Assembly: GCA_964533215.1 (NCBI GenBank)
Contig: CAZHLJ010000006.1
Location: 67,172 to 131,171 of the forward strand
Direction: 5' to 3'
Length of the DNA stretch: 64,000 nucleotides
Source: Bact-08 sp964533215
GTDB lineage: Bacteria > Bacteroidota > Bacteroidia > Bacteroidales > UBA932
The translations under genes were made by a program, and so were the position numbers. Below, one piece after another: positions 45,056 to 54,950 of the stretch. Every line of letters begins with the position of its first letter. The first letter of the stretch is position 1. A model generated the notes under the pieces. It had not been told where the DNA came from. It did no database searches and worked only from the letters and a program-made list of their open reading frames with translations.

Positions 45056-46864
45056 ATGAAAAGATTTACAACTGGATTTGCATTCCTGTCTGCAATAATA
45101 TTGTTTGGTTTACACTCCTGCGCCAATACCTCTACTCCCCCTTCCGGCGGACCAAAGGATACGATTCCACCAAAAATATTAAAAGTCACTCCTGACTCAA
45201 ATCATGTGAATTTTCCAATCAAGGATGGAGTCGTAGAACTGAAATTTGACGAATATGTCACAATAAAGGATGCTGCAAAGAATATTTTTCTCTCTCCTCC
45301 TTTAAAGCAGAATATAATCACAAAATTACGCGGAAAAGGAATTATTGTGACTTTTCCAGAATCGTTGGACTCATCAACCACCTACTCTGTTAACTTCAGG
45401 AACTCTATTGTTGACAATAATGAAGGGAATCTATTCTACCCCTATGTCTACTCATTTTCAACAGGAAAATCAATCGACTCAATGATGTGTGCCGGAGTTG
45501 TTCTGGATTCAAAGAAGCTTCTTCCGCTTGAAGACATTGTAATAGGTTTTTATTCAAACTTATCCGACTCCGCTATATACAATACTTTCCCCTCTTCCAT
45601 GGCAAAAAGCGATAAATGGGGATATTTTGTCGTACGGAATCTTAAAAAAATACCATATAGGGTATATGCCTTTAAGGATGGCAATCAGAACAATAAATAC
45701 AATCCTGAAAATGAGGAAATTGCGTTCATAGACACTCTTATCACTCCTAATATCGTCATGAAAAAAGAGAGAAAAGAGTTACAGTTTGTAGATTTGAAGG
45801 ATACCAGCAAGGCACTTGCCAGACCAAGTCAGATAGAGCTTCATCTTTTCAAGGAACCCTCAAAGAAACAATACATAGCAGAAAAAAAGAGGCCGGAGAG
45901 AAGGATGGTTTATCTGACATTCAAGTCGCCAAATGTAAGAATAGATTCCATTGGCTTCAGAGGAATTGACTCATTAAAGACAATAAAGCAGTTCAATATT
46001 ACAAGAGACAGTCTTAACATCTGGATAAAAGATACTCTTTTAATAGTCCCTGACACTCTTACCTTGGATATAAAATACTATAAGACAGATAGCCTTGACA
46101 ATCTTGTGATGACTAGGGAACATCTTAAGATGGTATATAAGACTGTAAAGAAGGCTGCCGCCCCACCTCCTAAGAAAACTCCCGGGGGTAGGGATGAGAA
46201 ACCGGAAAGAAAGGATCTGCTGAAATTTCAGGTTGAGGCAGAACCATCAAAAATAGAGCAAGATGGCTTCAAACTCATTTTCAAGACGCCTCTGGCCAGA
46301 GCAACCTTGGATTCTGTTTTCATCGCCTCAAAATCGCCTAAAGGTATAAAAGGCAAGGAAAAATACACTTTTGTAAGAGACTCTGTTCAAAATGTAATTT
46401 ATTACGTAAAACCGGTAAACAAGCTGTTGTATGGTTATGAATATATCTTGAAAATTCCTAAAAAGGCATTCAAGGATGTTTACGGATTTACCAATGATTC
46501 ATCAGAAACCAGTGCTTCAATTCCTAACAGTGAGAAATTATCCAAACTGATATTAAATGTATCAGGGGTGAATGGTTCGTATGTTTTTGAACTTACAGAT
46601 CAAACAAGAGACAAAGTCTTCCGTGGATATAAAATCCTATCGGATTCCAAAATTGAATTTCCTTATATTCAGCCCGGAAAATACAATATCAGGGTTACTC
46701 AGGACTTGAACGGCAATGGAATCTTAGATCCTGGAAACCTTTCTCTCAAAAAGCAACCTGAAAAGGTAAGGCTCTACAAACTGCCTGATGGTTCTTCGGT
46801 TATTAATTTCAAGGAGGGACTTGAATTGGAACAAAGTATTAATTTAAAGGAACTATTTAAGTGA
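45056..46864 (+). CDS. Ig-like domain (Big_5) lipoprotein
   Basis: This 602-residue lipoprotein of a conserved Bacteroidota family has a signal peptide ending in LFGLHSCAN with the lipobox Cys near residue 22, then the family hallmark TPPSGGPKDTIPPKI. A Big_5 Ig-like domain follows (VVELKFDEYVTIKDAAKNIF through STTYSVNF). A middle of beta-rich repeats and a Lys-rich linker precede C-terminal Ig-like segments (LILNVSGVNGSYVFEL). It is expected at the cell surface or in the periplasm. Its stop overlaps the GTG start of the beta-barrel gene by three bases, so the two are paired; the precise role is unknown. Confidence 0.87.
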   Translation: MKRFTTGFAFLSAIILFGLHSCANTSTPPSGGPKDTIPPKILKVTPDSNHVNFPIKDGVVELKFDEYVTIKDAAKNIFLSPPLKQNIITKLRGKGIIVTFPESLDSSTTYSVNFRNSIVDNNEGNLFYPYVYSFSTGKSIDSMMCAGVVLDSKKLLPLEDIVIGFYSNLSDSAIYNTFPSSMAKSDKWGYFVVRNLKKIPYRVYAFKDGNQNNKYNPENEEIAFIDTLITPNIVMKKERKELQFVDLKDTSKALARPSQIELHLFKEPSKKQYIAEKKRPERRMVYLTFKSPNVRIDSIGFRGIDSLKTIKQFNITRDSLNIWIKDTLLIVPDTLTLDIKYYKTDSLDNLVMTREHLKMVYKTVKKAAAPPPKKTPGGRDEKPERKDLLKFQVEAEPSKIEQDGFKLIFKTPLARATLDSVFIASKSPKGIKGKEKYTFVRDSVQNVIYYVKPVNKLLYGYEYILKIPKKAFKDVYGFTNDSSETSASIPNSEKLSKLILNVSGVNGSYVFELTDQTRDKVFRGYKILSDSKIEFPYIQPGKYNIRVTQDLNGNGILDPGNLSLKKQPEKVRLYKLPDGSSVINFKEGLELEQSINLKELFK

Positions 46865-47466
46865 AAAGATATTTGATTTGCACTTCGCTCATTGTCTTTC
46901 TTGCATCCGGGAATGTTTTCGGTCAATTGAAACAACATCTGATTGGTGTGAAGACTGCCTATAATATTAGTGGAGTCGATTTCAACCCCACTATGGAAAG
47001 GTCAGGAATTACCACAAACAAGAACTTTGCCATTGAATACATATATTATCACGACCTCTGGAAAACCATGCCATATTTTGGCTTTCTGGCCTCCTTATCA
47101 TATCAGGAGCAAGGCTACAAAATTGGAGAAGAAGAGACAAGAATGACAGCATATGAAGTTCCAATTGTATCTCAGTTTCACATTGATTTTTGGAAAATGA
47201 GGGTTTTATTCAATGCTGGAGGTTTTATGGGATACAGGGTGAAGAGCTCTTCTGGTTTTGAAAGCGATGACAGAAGGCTGGACTATGGGTTTATTGCAGG
47301 AGCCGGACTTGCATTGGTATTTAAGCCGGTAGAACTTCATATTGAGGGAAACTACCAATACTCTCTCTCATACCTCTATTCTCCAAAAAAATACAGTGAG
47401 ACTGTGCTTCAGTTTTCATATCCTCACCAGCTTTTACTGAGTGTCGGATTATATTTTCATTTGTAA
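46861..47466 (+). CDS. Outer-membrane beta-barrel protein (PorT-like)
   Basis: This 201-residue protein has a signal peptide (YLICTSLIVFLASGNVFG) and eight or so alternating beta strands ending with a C-terminal aromatic pattern (LLLSVGLYFHL), as in the outer-membrane beta-barrel family that includes PorT. The GTG start at 46861 overlaps the lipoprotein gene and ispG begins at the next base after the stop, so the three are translationally packed. No specific function can be given. Pairing with the Ig-like lipoprotein suggests an envelope role. Confidence 0.84.
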   Translation: MKRYLICTSLIVFLASGNVFGQLKQHLIGVKTAYNISGVDFNPTMERSGITTNKNFAIEYIYYHDLWKTMPYFGFLASLSYQEQGYKIGEEETRMTAYEVPIVSQFHIDFWKMRVLFNAGGFMGYRVKSSSGFESDDRRLDYGFIAGAGLALVFKPVELHIEGNYQYSLSYLYSPKKYSETVLQFSYPHQLLLSVGLYFHL

Positions 47467-48813
47467 ATGACTAGAAATGTAATTGTCAAAGTTGGCAATG
47501 TCAATATAGGAGACAAAAGCCATATTGTTGTACAGACAATGTGCAATACAGCCACTCAGGATGTTGAGGCTTCATATAAGCAATGTGTAGAGTTAGCTGA
47601 AGCAGGGTCAGAGCTTATTCGCCTTACCACTCAGGGGATAAAAGAGGTGGAGGCTCTTTGTACAATCAAGAGCATGCTGAGGAAAAACGGCATTTTTACA
47701 CCCCTTGTTGCTGATGTCCATTTCTCTTCCGAAGTTGCTTTAGCCGCGGCTGAAGTTGCAGACAAAGTGAGGATAAACCCAGGCAATTTTGCAAAGGACC
47801 ACGATACCGCATCTTCTCAGTTCTCTAAACTGATTGAAATCTGCAAAAAAAACCATACAGCTCTTAGAATAGGAATTAATCACGGTTCTCTGGGTGATAG
47901 GATAATCAACAAGTTTGGAGACACACCTGAGGGAATGAAAGAATCAGCCATGGAGTGGCTAAAGATGGCTCAGGAAAATGATTTTGATCAATTGGTAATC
48001 TCCCTCAAGTCTAGCAATACCAGGGTTATGGTTGATGCTTACAGGCTTCTTTTCCAAGAATTTCAAAAATCCGGAGTAGCCTACCCTCTTCATCTAGGAG
48101 TGACTGAAGCTGGAAACAGAGAGGCCGGAAGGATTAAATCGGCTGTCGGGATAGCTTCTCTACTATCGACAGGTATTGGTGACACAATAAGAGTTTCCTT
48201 GACAGAAGATCCGGTAAATGAGATTCCTGTGGCTAAATTCATTGCAGATTACTGCAAAAAAGCCGAAAACATACAAGTTACAAGGGGTAACATTCCTGTT
48301 ATATACAATAAGTCTTACAATTGTAAGAATTGGAACGAATTTATACTCTCCGCTTCGTGCGACTTGGGTCCATTGCTGTTAGACAAGGTGATAGATGATG
48401 TAGACCTTCATCTGGAATGTGATGAGCCCTTCCAGAAAGAGGATATTATACGTTTTAGGGACGAGCTGCTTCAAGCCTCAAGAAGAAAGTTCTCCAAACC
48501 TGAATACATAGCCTGTCCGGGATGCGGGAGAACTCTGTTCAATCTGGAATCAGTCTTTGAAGAGGTAAAAAGAAGAACATCACATTTAGTAGGCTACAAC
48601 ATTGCTGTTATGGGCTGCATTGTAAATGGTCCCGGAGAAATGGCAGATGCCGATTATGGATATGTAGGAGAAGGAAAAAACAAGGTATGCATCTACCGGG
48701 GAAAAGATCCCATATTCAGGTCTGTACCGGAGAGTGAGGCTATCGACATGTTATTGAAACTTATCGAGGATGACGCCAAAATAAATTACGAGCAAGATAA
48801 AAACCTGCATTAG
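47467..48813 (+). CDS. ispG: 4-hydroxy-3-methylbut-2-enyl diphosphate synthase IspG (short-insert form)
   Basis: This iron-sulfur enzyme of the MEP isoprenoid pathway is 448 residues long. The N-terminal TIM-barrel (SHIVVQTMCNTATQDVEA, VADVHFSSEVALAA, RINPGNFA) and the C-terminal Fe-S domain (YIACPGCGRTLF, then MGCIVNGPGEMADADYGY) are both intact. Bacteroidota IspG normally has a large extra domain between these parts and is about 600 residues, whereas E. coli IspG is about 370. Here about 80 residues remain (roughly 265-345), including the insert's end (SCDLGPLLLDKVIDD and RDELLQASRRKFSKPEYI). This suggests an internal loss rather than the simple E. coli form. Confidence 0.93.
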   Translation: MTRNVIVKVGNVNIGDKSHIVVQTMCNTATQDVEASYKQCVELAEAGSELIRLTTQGIKEVEALCTIKSMLRKNGIFTPLVADVHFSSEVALAAAEVADKVRINPGNFAKDHDTASSQFSKLIEICKKNHTALRIGINHGSLGDRIINKFGDTPEGMKESAMEWLKMAQENDFDQLVISLKSSNTRVMVDAYRLLFQEFQKSGVAYPLHLGVTEAGNREAGRIKSAVGIASLLSTGIGDTIRVSLTEDPVNEIPVAKFIADYCKKAENIQVTRGNIPVIYNKSYNCKNWNEFILSASCDLGPLLLDKVIDDVDLHLECDEPFQKEDIIRFRDELLQASRRKFSKPEYIACPGCGRTLFNLESVFEEVKRRTSHLVGYNIAVMGCIVNGPGEMADADYGYVGEGKNKVCIYRGKDPIFRSVPESEAIDMLLKLIEDDAKINYEQDKNLH

Positions 48814-48814
48814 A

Positions 48815-50404
48815 ATGAAAATAAACAAATTATTCCTAGTACTAACTCTCTTTTTTACCACTACCCTAGCCTTTAGCCAAGATCTTAATGACAATGATTT
48901 TACAGAGAGTTGTACATCAATAACTGTTGGTAAAGGAGCAAGTACGGACGGATCAGTAATGACAGCCCACACTTGCGATTCAAACTACAGGACTTGGGTT
49001 GAAATAACAAAGAGAAAAAAATTCAAGCCTGGTGAAACGGAGCCGATTTTTTGGGGAACATTGCATACAGAGGTGCCCTGGGATACTCGCAATTTAATTG
49101 AAAAAGGACATATACCTGCAGTATCAGAGACCTATGCTTATCTGAACACAGCATATCCTTGTCTTAATGAAAAGCAGCTTGCTATCGGAGAGACTACAAT
49201 AACCGGTAAGGATATCCTCGTAAATGAAAACGGTCTTTTTCTAATAGAAGAGCTTGAAAGAGTTGCTCTTCAAAGGTGCTCTACCGCCAGAGACGCTATA
49301 AAAACGATAGGAAAACTTGCAGAATCTTATGGATATGGTGATTCCGGCGAATGTCTTACCATTGCCGATAAAAAAGAGGTATGGCAGCTTGAAATATTCG
49401 GAGGAGGTTCAGGCAAGCCTGGTGCTATATGGGTAGCGCAGCGAATACCCGACGATCATGTAGGAATATCGGCCAATATACCTAGAATTTCACTAGTGGA
49501 TTTTAATGACCCAAATAATTTCATGTTTAGTTCTGACATAAAGGAAAGGACTAAGAGACTTGGACTATGGGATGGCAAGGAGGAATTCCGATTCTGGAAG
49601 ATAAATAACGGAAGTAAGCCTTTTTCATACAGAGAATTCTTTGTTTTCAACACTCTAGCACCTTCTCTTGCGCTTAAATTCGATTCAAATGAACTTCCTT
49701 TCTCTGTAAAACCTGAAAAAAAAGTATCACCAAGAGATATAATTGCCCTTTATAGACAAACATATGAGGGTACAGATTTAGATCAAATAAAGAACCTCTA
49801 TGTCGAAGTCACACGTAAAGACAAGGTTAAAGGTGAATACAAAGAGATAGTAAGACCTATATCTACCTTTATGTCTGCAGATATGAGAGCCCTTTTGAAC
49901 AATATCAAGCCAGGAGTGACAGAACGAATAAGAGGAATAGCCGTGATACAGTGCGCCTACTCCCACATTATCCAGCTTAGGGACTGGCTTCCGGATGAAG
50001 TGGGCGGTATTGCCTATTTTTCTTTTGATAATCCGGCACAAAGTCCGAGAATTCCCATCTATTCGGGAACATTACGCCTTCCAGCCGGCTTTGGAGTATG
50101 TGGTCAGTACAGATACACACAGGACGCTGCTATATGGTCATTCAGAGAGACTAACAGAATTGCCACTATAAACTGGGATAAAACAAGAAATATTATAGAA
50201 CCGGAAGTTGCCAAGTTTGAAAATATGATATTCGATCAATCTCCAAAAGTTGAGGAGAAAGCGGTCAAGCTTATTAGAGAGGGTAAAAATAAAGACGCTC
50301 AGGAACTTCTCACAGACTATACCATTACATTTGCTTCTGCGGCAATGAGAAGATGGCAGGAACTTAAGTCTGAACTGTGGACAATATTTGCAAGAAGCAT
50401 GTAG
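48815..50404 (+). CDS. C69 family dipeptidase, exported
   Basis: This 529-residue peptidase has a signal peptide (FLVLTLFFTTTLAFSQ) and the C69 N-terminal nucleophile region ESCTSITVGKGASTDGSV with Cys33 as the likely autoprocessed nucleophile. The family hallmarks NENGLFLIEELERVALQRC and EVWQLEIFGG follow. It would cleave dipeptides in the periplasm or outside the cell and has a long C-terminal domain typical of the family in Bacteroidota. It starts one base after ispG ends, so it may share its message. A carAB promoter overlaps its end. Confidence 0.9.
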   Translation: MKINKLFLVLTLFFTTTLAFSQDLNDNDFTESCTSITVGKGASTDGSVMTAHTCDSNYRTWVEITKRKKFKPGETEPIFWGTLHTEVPWDTRNLIEKGHIPAVSETYAYLNTAYPCLNEKQLAIGETTITGKDILVNENGLFLIEELERVALQRCSTARDAIKTIGKLAESYGYGDSGECLTIADKKEVWQLEIFGGGSGKPGAIWVAQRIPDDHVGISANIPRISLVDFNDPNNFMFSSDIKERTKRLGLWDGKEEFRFWKINNGSKPFSYREFFVFNTLAPSLALKFDSNELPFSVKPEKKVSPRDIIALYRQTYEGTDLDQIKNLYVEVTRKDKVKGEYKEIVRPISTFMSADMRALLNNIKPGVTERIRGIAVIQCAYSHIIQLRDWLPDEVGGIAYFSFDNPAQSPRIPIYSGTLRLPAGFGVCGQYRYTQDAAIWSFRETNRIATINWDKTRNIIEPEVAKFENMIFDQSPKVEEKAVKLIREGKNKDAQELLTDYTITFASAAMRRWQELKSELWTIFARSM

Positions 50405-50418
50405 AATTATTAACTTTG
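50387..50418 (+). promoter_or_regulatory. Putative carAB promoter (TTTG-N20-TAACTTTG)
   Basis: TTTG at 50387-50390 and TAACTTTG at 50411-50418 are separated by 20 bases, a textbook Bacteroidota promoter. The -33 box lies inside the 3' end of the C69 gene. Transcription should start near 50425, about 30 bases before carA. Confidence 0.6.
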
Positions 50419-50456
50419 CCGAGTTTGAAATATAAATTCTAATTATTAAAAAAATA

Positions 50457-51527
50457 ATGAGCGATAGTAAACCGGCAACACTTCTCCTCGAAAGCGGGGT
50501 GGAATTTAAGGGTTACTCTTTTGGATACGACCAAGCCATTGACGGTGAGGTCGTTTTTTCTACCGCTATGGTAGGTTATCCAGAAAGTCTGACAGATCCT
50601 TCTTATTCCGGACAGATTTTGTGTGTTTCATATCCGTTAGTTGGAAACTACGGTGTGCCAAATGACTCAATAGTTGATAAACTCTCCTCTCTTTTTGAAT
50701 CAGAGAAGATTCATATCAGAGGGTTGATAATATCTGACTACTCTTTTAACTATAGCCATTGGAATGCAGCAAAAAGTCTGGATACATGGTTAAAAGAGTT
50801 CAAGATTCCCGGTATTTATGGAATAGACACTCGTGAACTTACAAAAATATTGAGAGAGAAAGGTTCCATGCTTGGAAAAATTATGCCTGAAGGAACAAAA
50901 TTAGAGGGCTTTAATGATCCAAACATAGAAAATCAGGTCGATATCGTAAGCTGCAAGGAGATTATAAAATATGGATCGGGTTCAAAAAAGGTTGTATTGG
51001 TAGATTGTGGCGTAAAGCACAACATTCTGAGGTGTCTGATAAGACGAGAAGTTGAAATAATAAGAGTTCCTTGGGATTTCGACTTTACACAGATAGAATA
51101 CGATGGCCTATTCATTTCAAACGGTCCCGGAAACCCGGACTTCTGCACCAAAGCTGTAGATAACATAAAAAAAGCCTATAGCAAGGATCTTCCTATTTTT
51201 GGAATCTGTATGGGTAATCAACTTATGGCTAAAGCAGGCGGCGCCCAGACTTTCAAAATGAAATACGGCCACAGAAGCCACAATCAGCCAGTACAGATGG
51301 TTGGTACAAACAGGTGTTTCATTACCTCACAAAATCACGGATATGCCGTTGATAATAACACTTTAGGACAAGAATGGGAACCATTGTTCATAAATCTTAA
51401 TGATGGCACAAATGAAGGAATCAAACACAAGAGCAAGCCTTTTTTTTCCTGTCAGTTCCATCCGGAAGCCTCAAGTGGCCCGACTGATACTGAATTTTTA
51501 TTTGATGACTTTATTAAACTACTGTAA
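50457..51527 (+). CDS. carA: Carbamoyl-phosphate synthase small (glutaminase) subunit
   Basis: This 356-residue subunit hydrolyses glutamine and passes ammonia to CarB for arginine and pyrimidine synthesis. The N-terminal CPSase-small domain is present (LLLESGVEFKGYSFG). The class I amidotransferase has nucleophile Cys in FGICMGNQLMAKAGG near residue 247 and the His-Glu pair in CQFHPEASSGP. The length is normal. It starts about 39 bases after a strong promoter and ends nine bases before carB. Confidence 0.96.
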   Translation: MSDSKPATLLLESGVEFKGYSFGYDQAIDGEVVFSTAMVGYPESLTDPSYSGQILCVSYPLVGNYGVPNDSIVDKLSSLFESEKIHIRGLIISDYSFNYSHWNAAKSLDTWLKEFKIPGIYGIDTRELTKILREKGSMLGKIMPEGTKLEGFNDPNIENQVDIVSCKEIIKYGSGSKKVVLVDCGVKHNILRCLIRREVEIIRVPWDFDFTQIEYDGLFISNGPGNPDFCTKAVDNIKKAYSKDLPIFGICMGNQLMAKAGGAQTFKMKYGHRSHNQPVQMVGTNRCFITSQNHGYAVDNNTLGQEWEPLFINLNDGTNEGIKHKSKPFFSCQFHPEASSGPTDTEFLFDDFIKLL

Positions 51528-51536
51528 ATTAACGCC

Positions 51537-54500
51537 ATGGATACAAAAATAAAAAAAGTTCTTCTTCTAGGTTCCGGAGCATTGAAAATTGGAGAAGCAG
51601 GTGAGTTTGACTACTCTGGATCTCAGGCATTAAAAGCTTTAAAAGAAGAGGGTATAGAGACAATTCTTATCAATCCCAACATTGCTACAGTACAGACATC
51701 AGAAGGCGTAGCTGATAAGATCTATTTTTTGCCGGTAACACCCTTCTTTGTTGAAGAAGTTATAAAAAAAGAGAATCCTCAAGGCATATTGCTTGCCTTT
51801 GGCGGACAGACAGCACTAAACTGTGGTGTAGCCCTATACAGAGCCGGAGTATTCGAAAAATACAATCTTAAAGTCCTAGGTACTCCAGTCCAGGCAATAA
51901 TGGATACAGAAGACAGGGAGCTATTTGTGCAAAAGCTGGATGAAATTTCTGTAAAAACAATAAAGAGTCATGCGGTTGAAAATATTGAAGATGCAAGAGA
52001 AGCTGCCAAGAACCTTGGTTACCCTATTATAATAAGAGCTGCATATGCACTTGGCGGGTTGGGCAGTGGTTTCTGCGATAATGAAGCTGAGCTTAACGCA
52101 TTAGCAAGTAAGGCATTTTCATATTCACCTCAAGTTTTAGTTGAGAAGTCATTAAAAGGATGGAAGGAGATTGAGTATGAGGTTGTAAGAGATAAGTATG
52201 ACAACTGCATCACAGTCTGCAATATGGAAAACTTTGATCCTCTTGGAATCCATACCGGAGAAAGCATTGTCGTAGCACCTTCCCAGACACTCACAAATAG
52301 CGAGTACCACTTACTTAGAGAGTTGGCTATTAAAATAGTACGGCATATAGGTATTGTTGGAGAGTGCAATGTCCAATATGCATTTGACCCTCAGTCAGAA
52401 GACTATAGAGTAATTGAAGTAAATGCCCGCTTGAGTAGATCTTCTGCATTAGCTTCTAAAGCAACAGGTTATCCGTTGGCATTTGTTGCTGCCAAATTAG
52501 GTCTAGGTTATGGCCTGTTTGAGCTAAAGAATTCTGTAACCAAGACCACTCCTGCATTCTTTGAACCAGCACTTGACTATATTGTATGTAAGATACCTAG
52601 ATGGGATCTTTCCAAATTCCAGGGAGTCTCCAGAGAGATAGGCTCAAGCATGAAAAGCGTTGGAGAAGTAATGGCTATCGGAAGGAGTTTCGAGGAGGCT
52701 ATACAGAAGGGGCTTAGAATGATAGGCCAAGGAGCTCATGGTTTTGTAGCAAACAGGGAGATCGTTGTAGAAGATATTGACCATTCACTCAGACAGCCAA
52801 CTGACAACAGAATTTTCGTTATTTCAAAGGCTTTTCAGAAAGGGTACACTGTTGATCAGATCCACGAACTTACTAAAATTGACAAATGGTTTCTTGACAA
52901 ATTGTACAATATAGTACTGACATCCAAAGAAATATCTTTGATCGACGACTTAGGCGATCTGGATTATGACTTGCTAAAGAAATCCAAGAATCAGGGATTC
53001 TCAGATTTTCAGGTTGGCAGACTGATATATAAGGATTCAATAGATGTAGACAAAGCATCAGCCATGGTCAGAACACTCAGGAAAAGTCTCAACATTGTGC
53101 CTGTAGTGAAGCAGATTGACACATTGGCAGCCGAGTATCCTGCACAGACAAATTACCTTTACCTTACTTATAACGGAACTCACAATGATGTCAATTATCT
53201 TGGTGACCATAAATCAATTATAGTATTAGGTTCCGGAGCATACAGAATAGGAAGCTCTGTCGAATTTGACTGGTGCAGCGTCAACGCTCTCCAGACAATA
53301 AGAAATAGCGGGTGGCGAGGTGTCATGATCAACTACAACCCTGAGACAGTATCAACCGATTACGATATGTGTGACAGGCTCTACTTCGATGAACTTACCT
53401 TCGAAAGGGTAATGGACATCTATGAACTTGAGAATCCACATGGAGTAGTAGTATCCGTTGGAGGTCAGATTCCTAATAATCTTGCTCTTAAACTGGATAA
53501 GGAGGGTGTCAATATCCTAGGGACAAGTGCCAAAAGTATAGACAATGCTGAGGACAGGCATAAATTCTCATCTATGCTGGATAAATTGATGATAGATCAG
53601 CCAAGGTGGAAAGAGTTGTCAACCTTCTCTGAAATTTACGACTTTGTAGGTGTTGTAGGATATCCGGTTTTGGTTAGACCTTCATATGTACTTTCTGGCG
53701 CGGCAATGAATGTTTGTTCAAACGATGCTGAATTGGAGCAATTCTTGAAGTTAGCCGCAAATGTATCTAAAAGACACCCTGTTGTAGTTTCTGAATTTAT
53801 TCAAAATGCAAAGGAAATCGAACTTGATGCCGTTGCCGATAATGGTAACATTATTGCCTACGCAATATCTGAACATATTGAATTTGCCGGCGTTCACTCA
53901 GGTGATGCCACCATTCAGTTCCCTCCTCAGAAACTTTATGTAGAGACCGCAAGGAGAATCAAGAAAATCGCAAGGAAGATTGCCGAAGCTCTTGAGATAA
54001 CCGGTCCATTCAATATCCAGTTCCTCGCAAGAGAAAATGACATAAAAGTAATCGAATGTAACCTAAGGGCATCCAGAAGCTTCCCTTTTGTATCCAAAGT
54101 CATAAAAATCAATTTTATCGAATTGGCAACCAAGGTTATGATAGGTGAAGATGTAATACCACCAAGTAAAAGCGCATTTGACCTTGATTACGTTGGTATA
54201 AAAGCATCTCAGTTCTCATTCTCCCGTCTCCAGAAAGCCGACCCCGTACTTGGCGTGGATATGGCATCTACAGGAGAGGTCGGATGCATAGGATATGATT
54301 CAAATGAAGCAATATTGAAGTCTATGTTGTCTGTGGGATATAAAATCCCAGGAAAAAACATCCTGCTTTCAACCGGTGATGCCAGACAGAAAGCAGACCT
54401 TTTGTCTGCAGCTAAGTTACTGGCAGATAAAGGATATAACCTTTATGCTACAGGAGGTTCTCACAAATATCTGGTAGACAACCACATCCCTGTCACATTG

Positions 54501-54761
54501 GTTTATTGGCCAAGTGAGTCTTCACAAGAGCCTCAAGCTATCAAGATGATTCAAGAGAAAAAAATTGACTTGGTTATAAACATTCCGAAAAATCTTTCGC
54601 AAGTTGAGCTTGATAACGGCTACAAGATAAGAAGGACAGCCGTGGACTTTAACATACCGCTGATTACAAATGCGAGGCTGGCTTCCGCCTTCATCTTCGC
54701 ATTCTGCACGATACCTATTGAAGAGATTCAGATAAAGAGCTGGGACGAATACATCTCCTGA
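51537..54761 (+). CDS. carB: Carbamoyl-phosphate synthase large subunit
   Basis: This 1074-residue subunit makes carbamoyl phosphate. It has two homologous ATP-grasp halves: the first starts VLLLGSGALKIGEAGEFDYS, and the second SIIVLGSGAYRIGSSVEFDW near residue 560. Each has an ATP-grasp core, seen in the first half as PIIIRAAYALGGLGSGF. The C-terminal MGS-like allosteric domain holds LLADKGYNLYATGGSHKYL. It is complete and normal in length. The stop is followed by a 189-base spacer with a palindromic repeat before the convergent rmuC gene. Confidence 0.97.
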   Translation: MDTKIKKVLLLGSGALKIGEAGEFDYSGSQALKALKEEGIETILINPNIATVQTSEGVADKIYFLPVTPFFVEEVIKKENPQGILLAFGGQTALNCGVALYRAGVFEKYNLKVLGTPVQAIMDTEDRELFVQKLDEISVKTIKSHAVENIEDAREAAKNLGYPIIIRAAYALGGLGSGFCDNEAELNALASKAFSYSPQVLVEKSLKGWKEIEYEVVRDKYDNCITVCNMENFDPLGIHTGESIVVAPSQTLTNSEYHLLRELAIKIVRHIGIVGECNVQYAFDPQSEDYRVIEVNARLSRSSALASKATGYPLAFVAAKLGLGYGLFELKNSVTKTTPAFFEPALDYIVCKIPRWDLSKFQGVSREIGSSMKSVGEVMAIGRSFEEAIQKGLRMIGQGAHGFVANREIVVEDIDHSLRQPTDNRIFVISKAFQKGYTVDQIHELTKIDKWFLDKLYNIVLTSKEISLIDDLGDLDYDLLKKSKNQGFSDFQVGRLIYKDSIDVDKASAMVRTLRKSLNIVPVVKQIDTLAAEYPAQTNYLYLTYNGTHNDVNYLGDHKSIIVLGSGAYRIGSSVEFDWCSVNALQTIRNSGWRGVMINYNPETVSTDYDMCDRLYFDELTFERVMDIYELENPHGVVVSVGGQIPNNLALKLDKEGVNILGTSAKSIDNAEDRHKFSSMLDKLMIDQPRWKELSTFSEIYDFVGVVGYPVLVRPSYVLSGAAMNVCSNDAELEQFLKLAANVSKRHPVVVSEFIQNAKEIELDAVADNGNIIAYAISEHIEFAGVHSGDATIQFPPQKLYVETARRIKKIARKIAEALEITGPFNIQFLARENDIKVIECNLRASRSFPFVSKVIKINFIELATKVMIGEDVIPPSKSAFDLDYVGIKASQFSFSRLQKADPVLGVDMASTGEVGCIGYDSNEAILKSMLSVGYKIPGKNILLSTGDARQKADLLSAAKLLADKGYNLYATGGSHKYLVDNHIPVTLVYWPSESSQEPQAIKMIQEKKIDLVINIPKNLSQVELDNGYKIRRTAVDFNIPLITNARLASAFIFAFCTIPIEEIQIKSWDEYIS

Positions 54762-54817
54762 ATCATTTGCGCGCTTTTCGGTTAGGTGTGACATTCTTCT
54801 ATGCGTGTTCCGGATTT

Positions 54818-54931
54818 ACCCACTAGCAGTCGCTTCGTTAAAAAACAAATGCGGAAACCATATTATGCCATAGACTAAGGCTACAGGTTTCCGCTCTTTG
54901 TTTTTCATAACACTCTGCTCCTTGAGTGGGT
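54818..54931. repeat. Palindromic interspersed element, copy 1; possible bidirectional terminator
   Basis: A 114-base element bounded by ACCCACT (54818-54824) and AGTGGGT (54925-54931). The inner arms form stem GCGGAAACC (54851-54859) with GGTTTCCGC (54886-54894) across a 26-base loop, flanked by A-rich and T-rich stretches, so it could terminate both carB and rmuC. The first 37 bases (from 54817) recur exactly at 63049, and the outline recurs at 63160-63268. A short TAGGTGTG box precedes it (54784-54791), as it does near 62993. Confidence 0.8.
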
Positions 54932-54950
54932 GGCCAAATCCTCCTGATGG

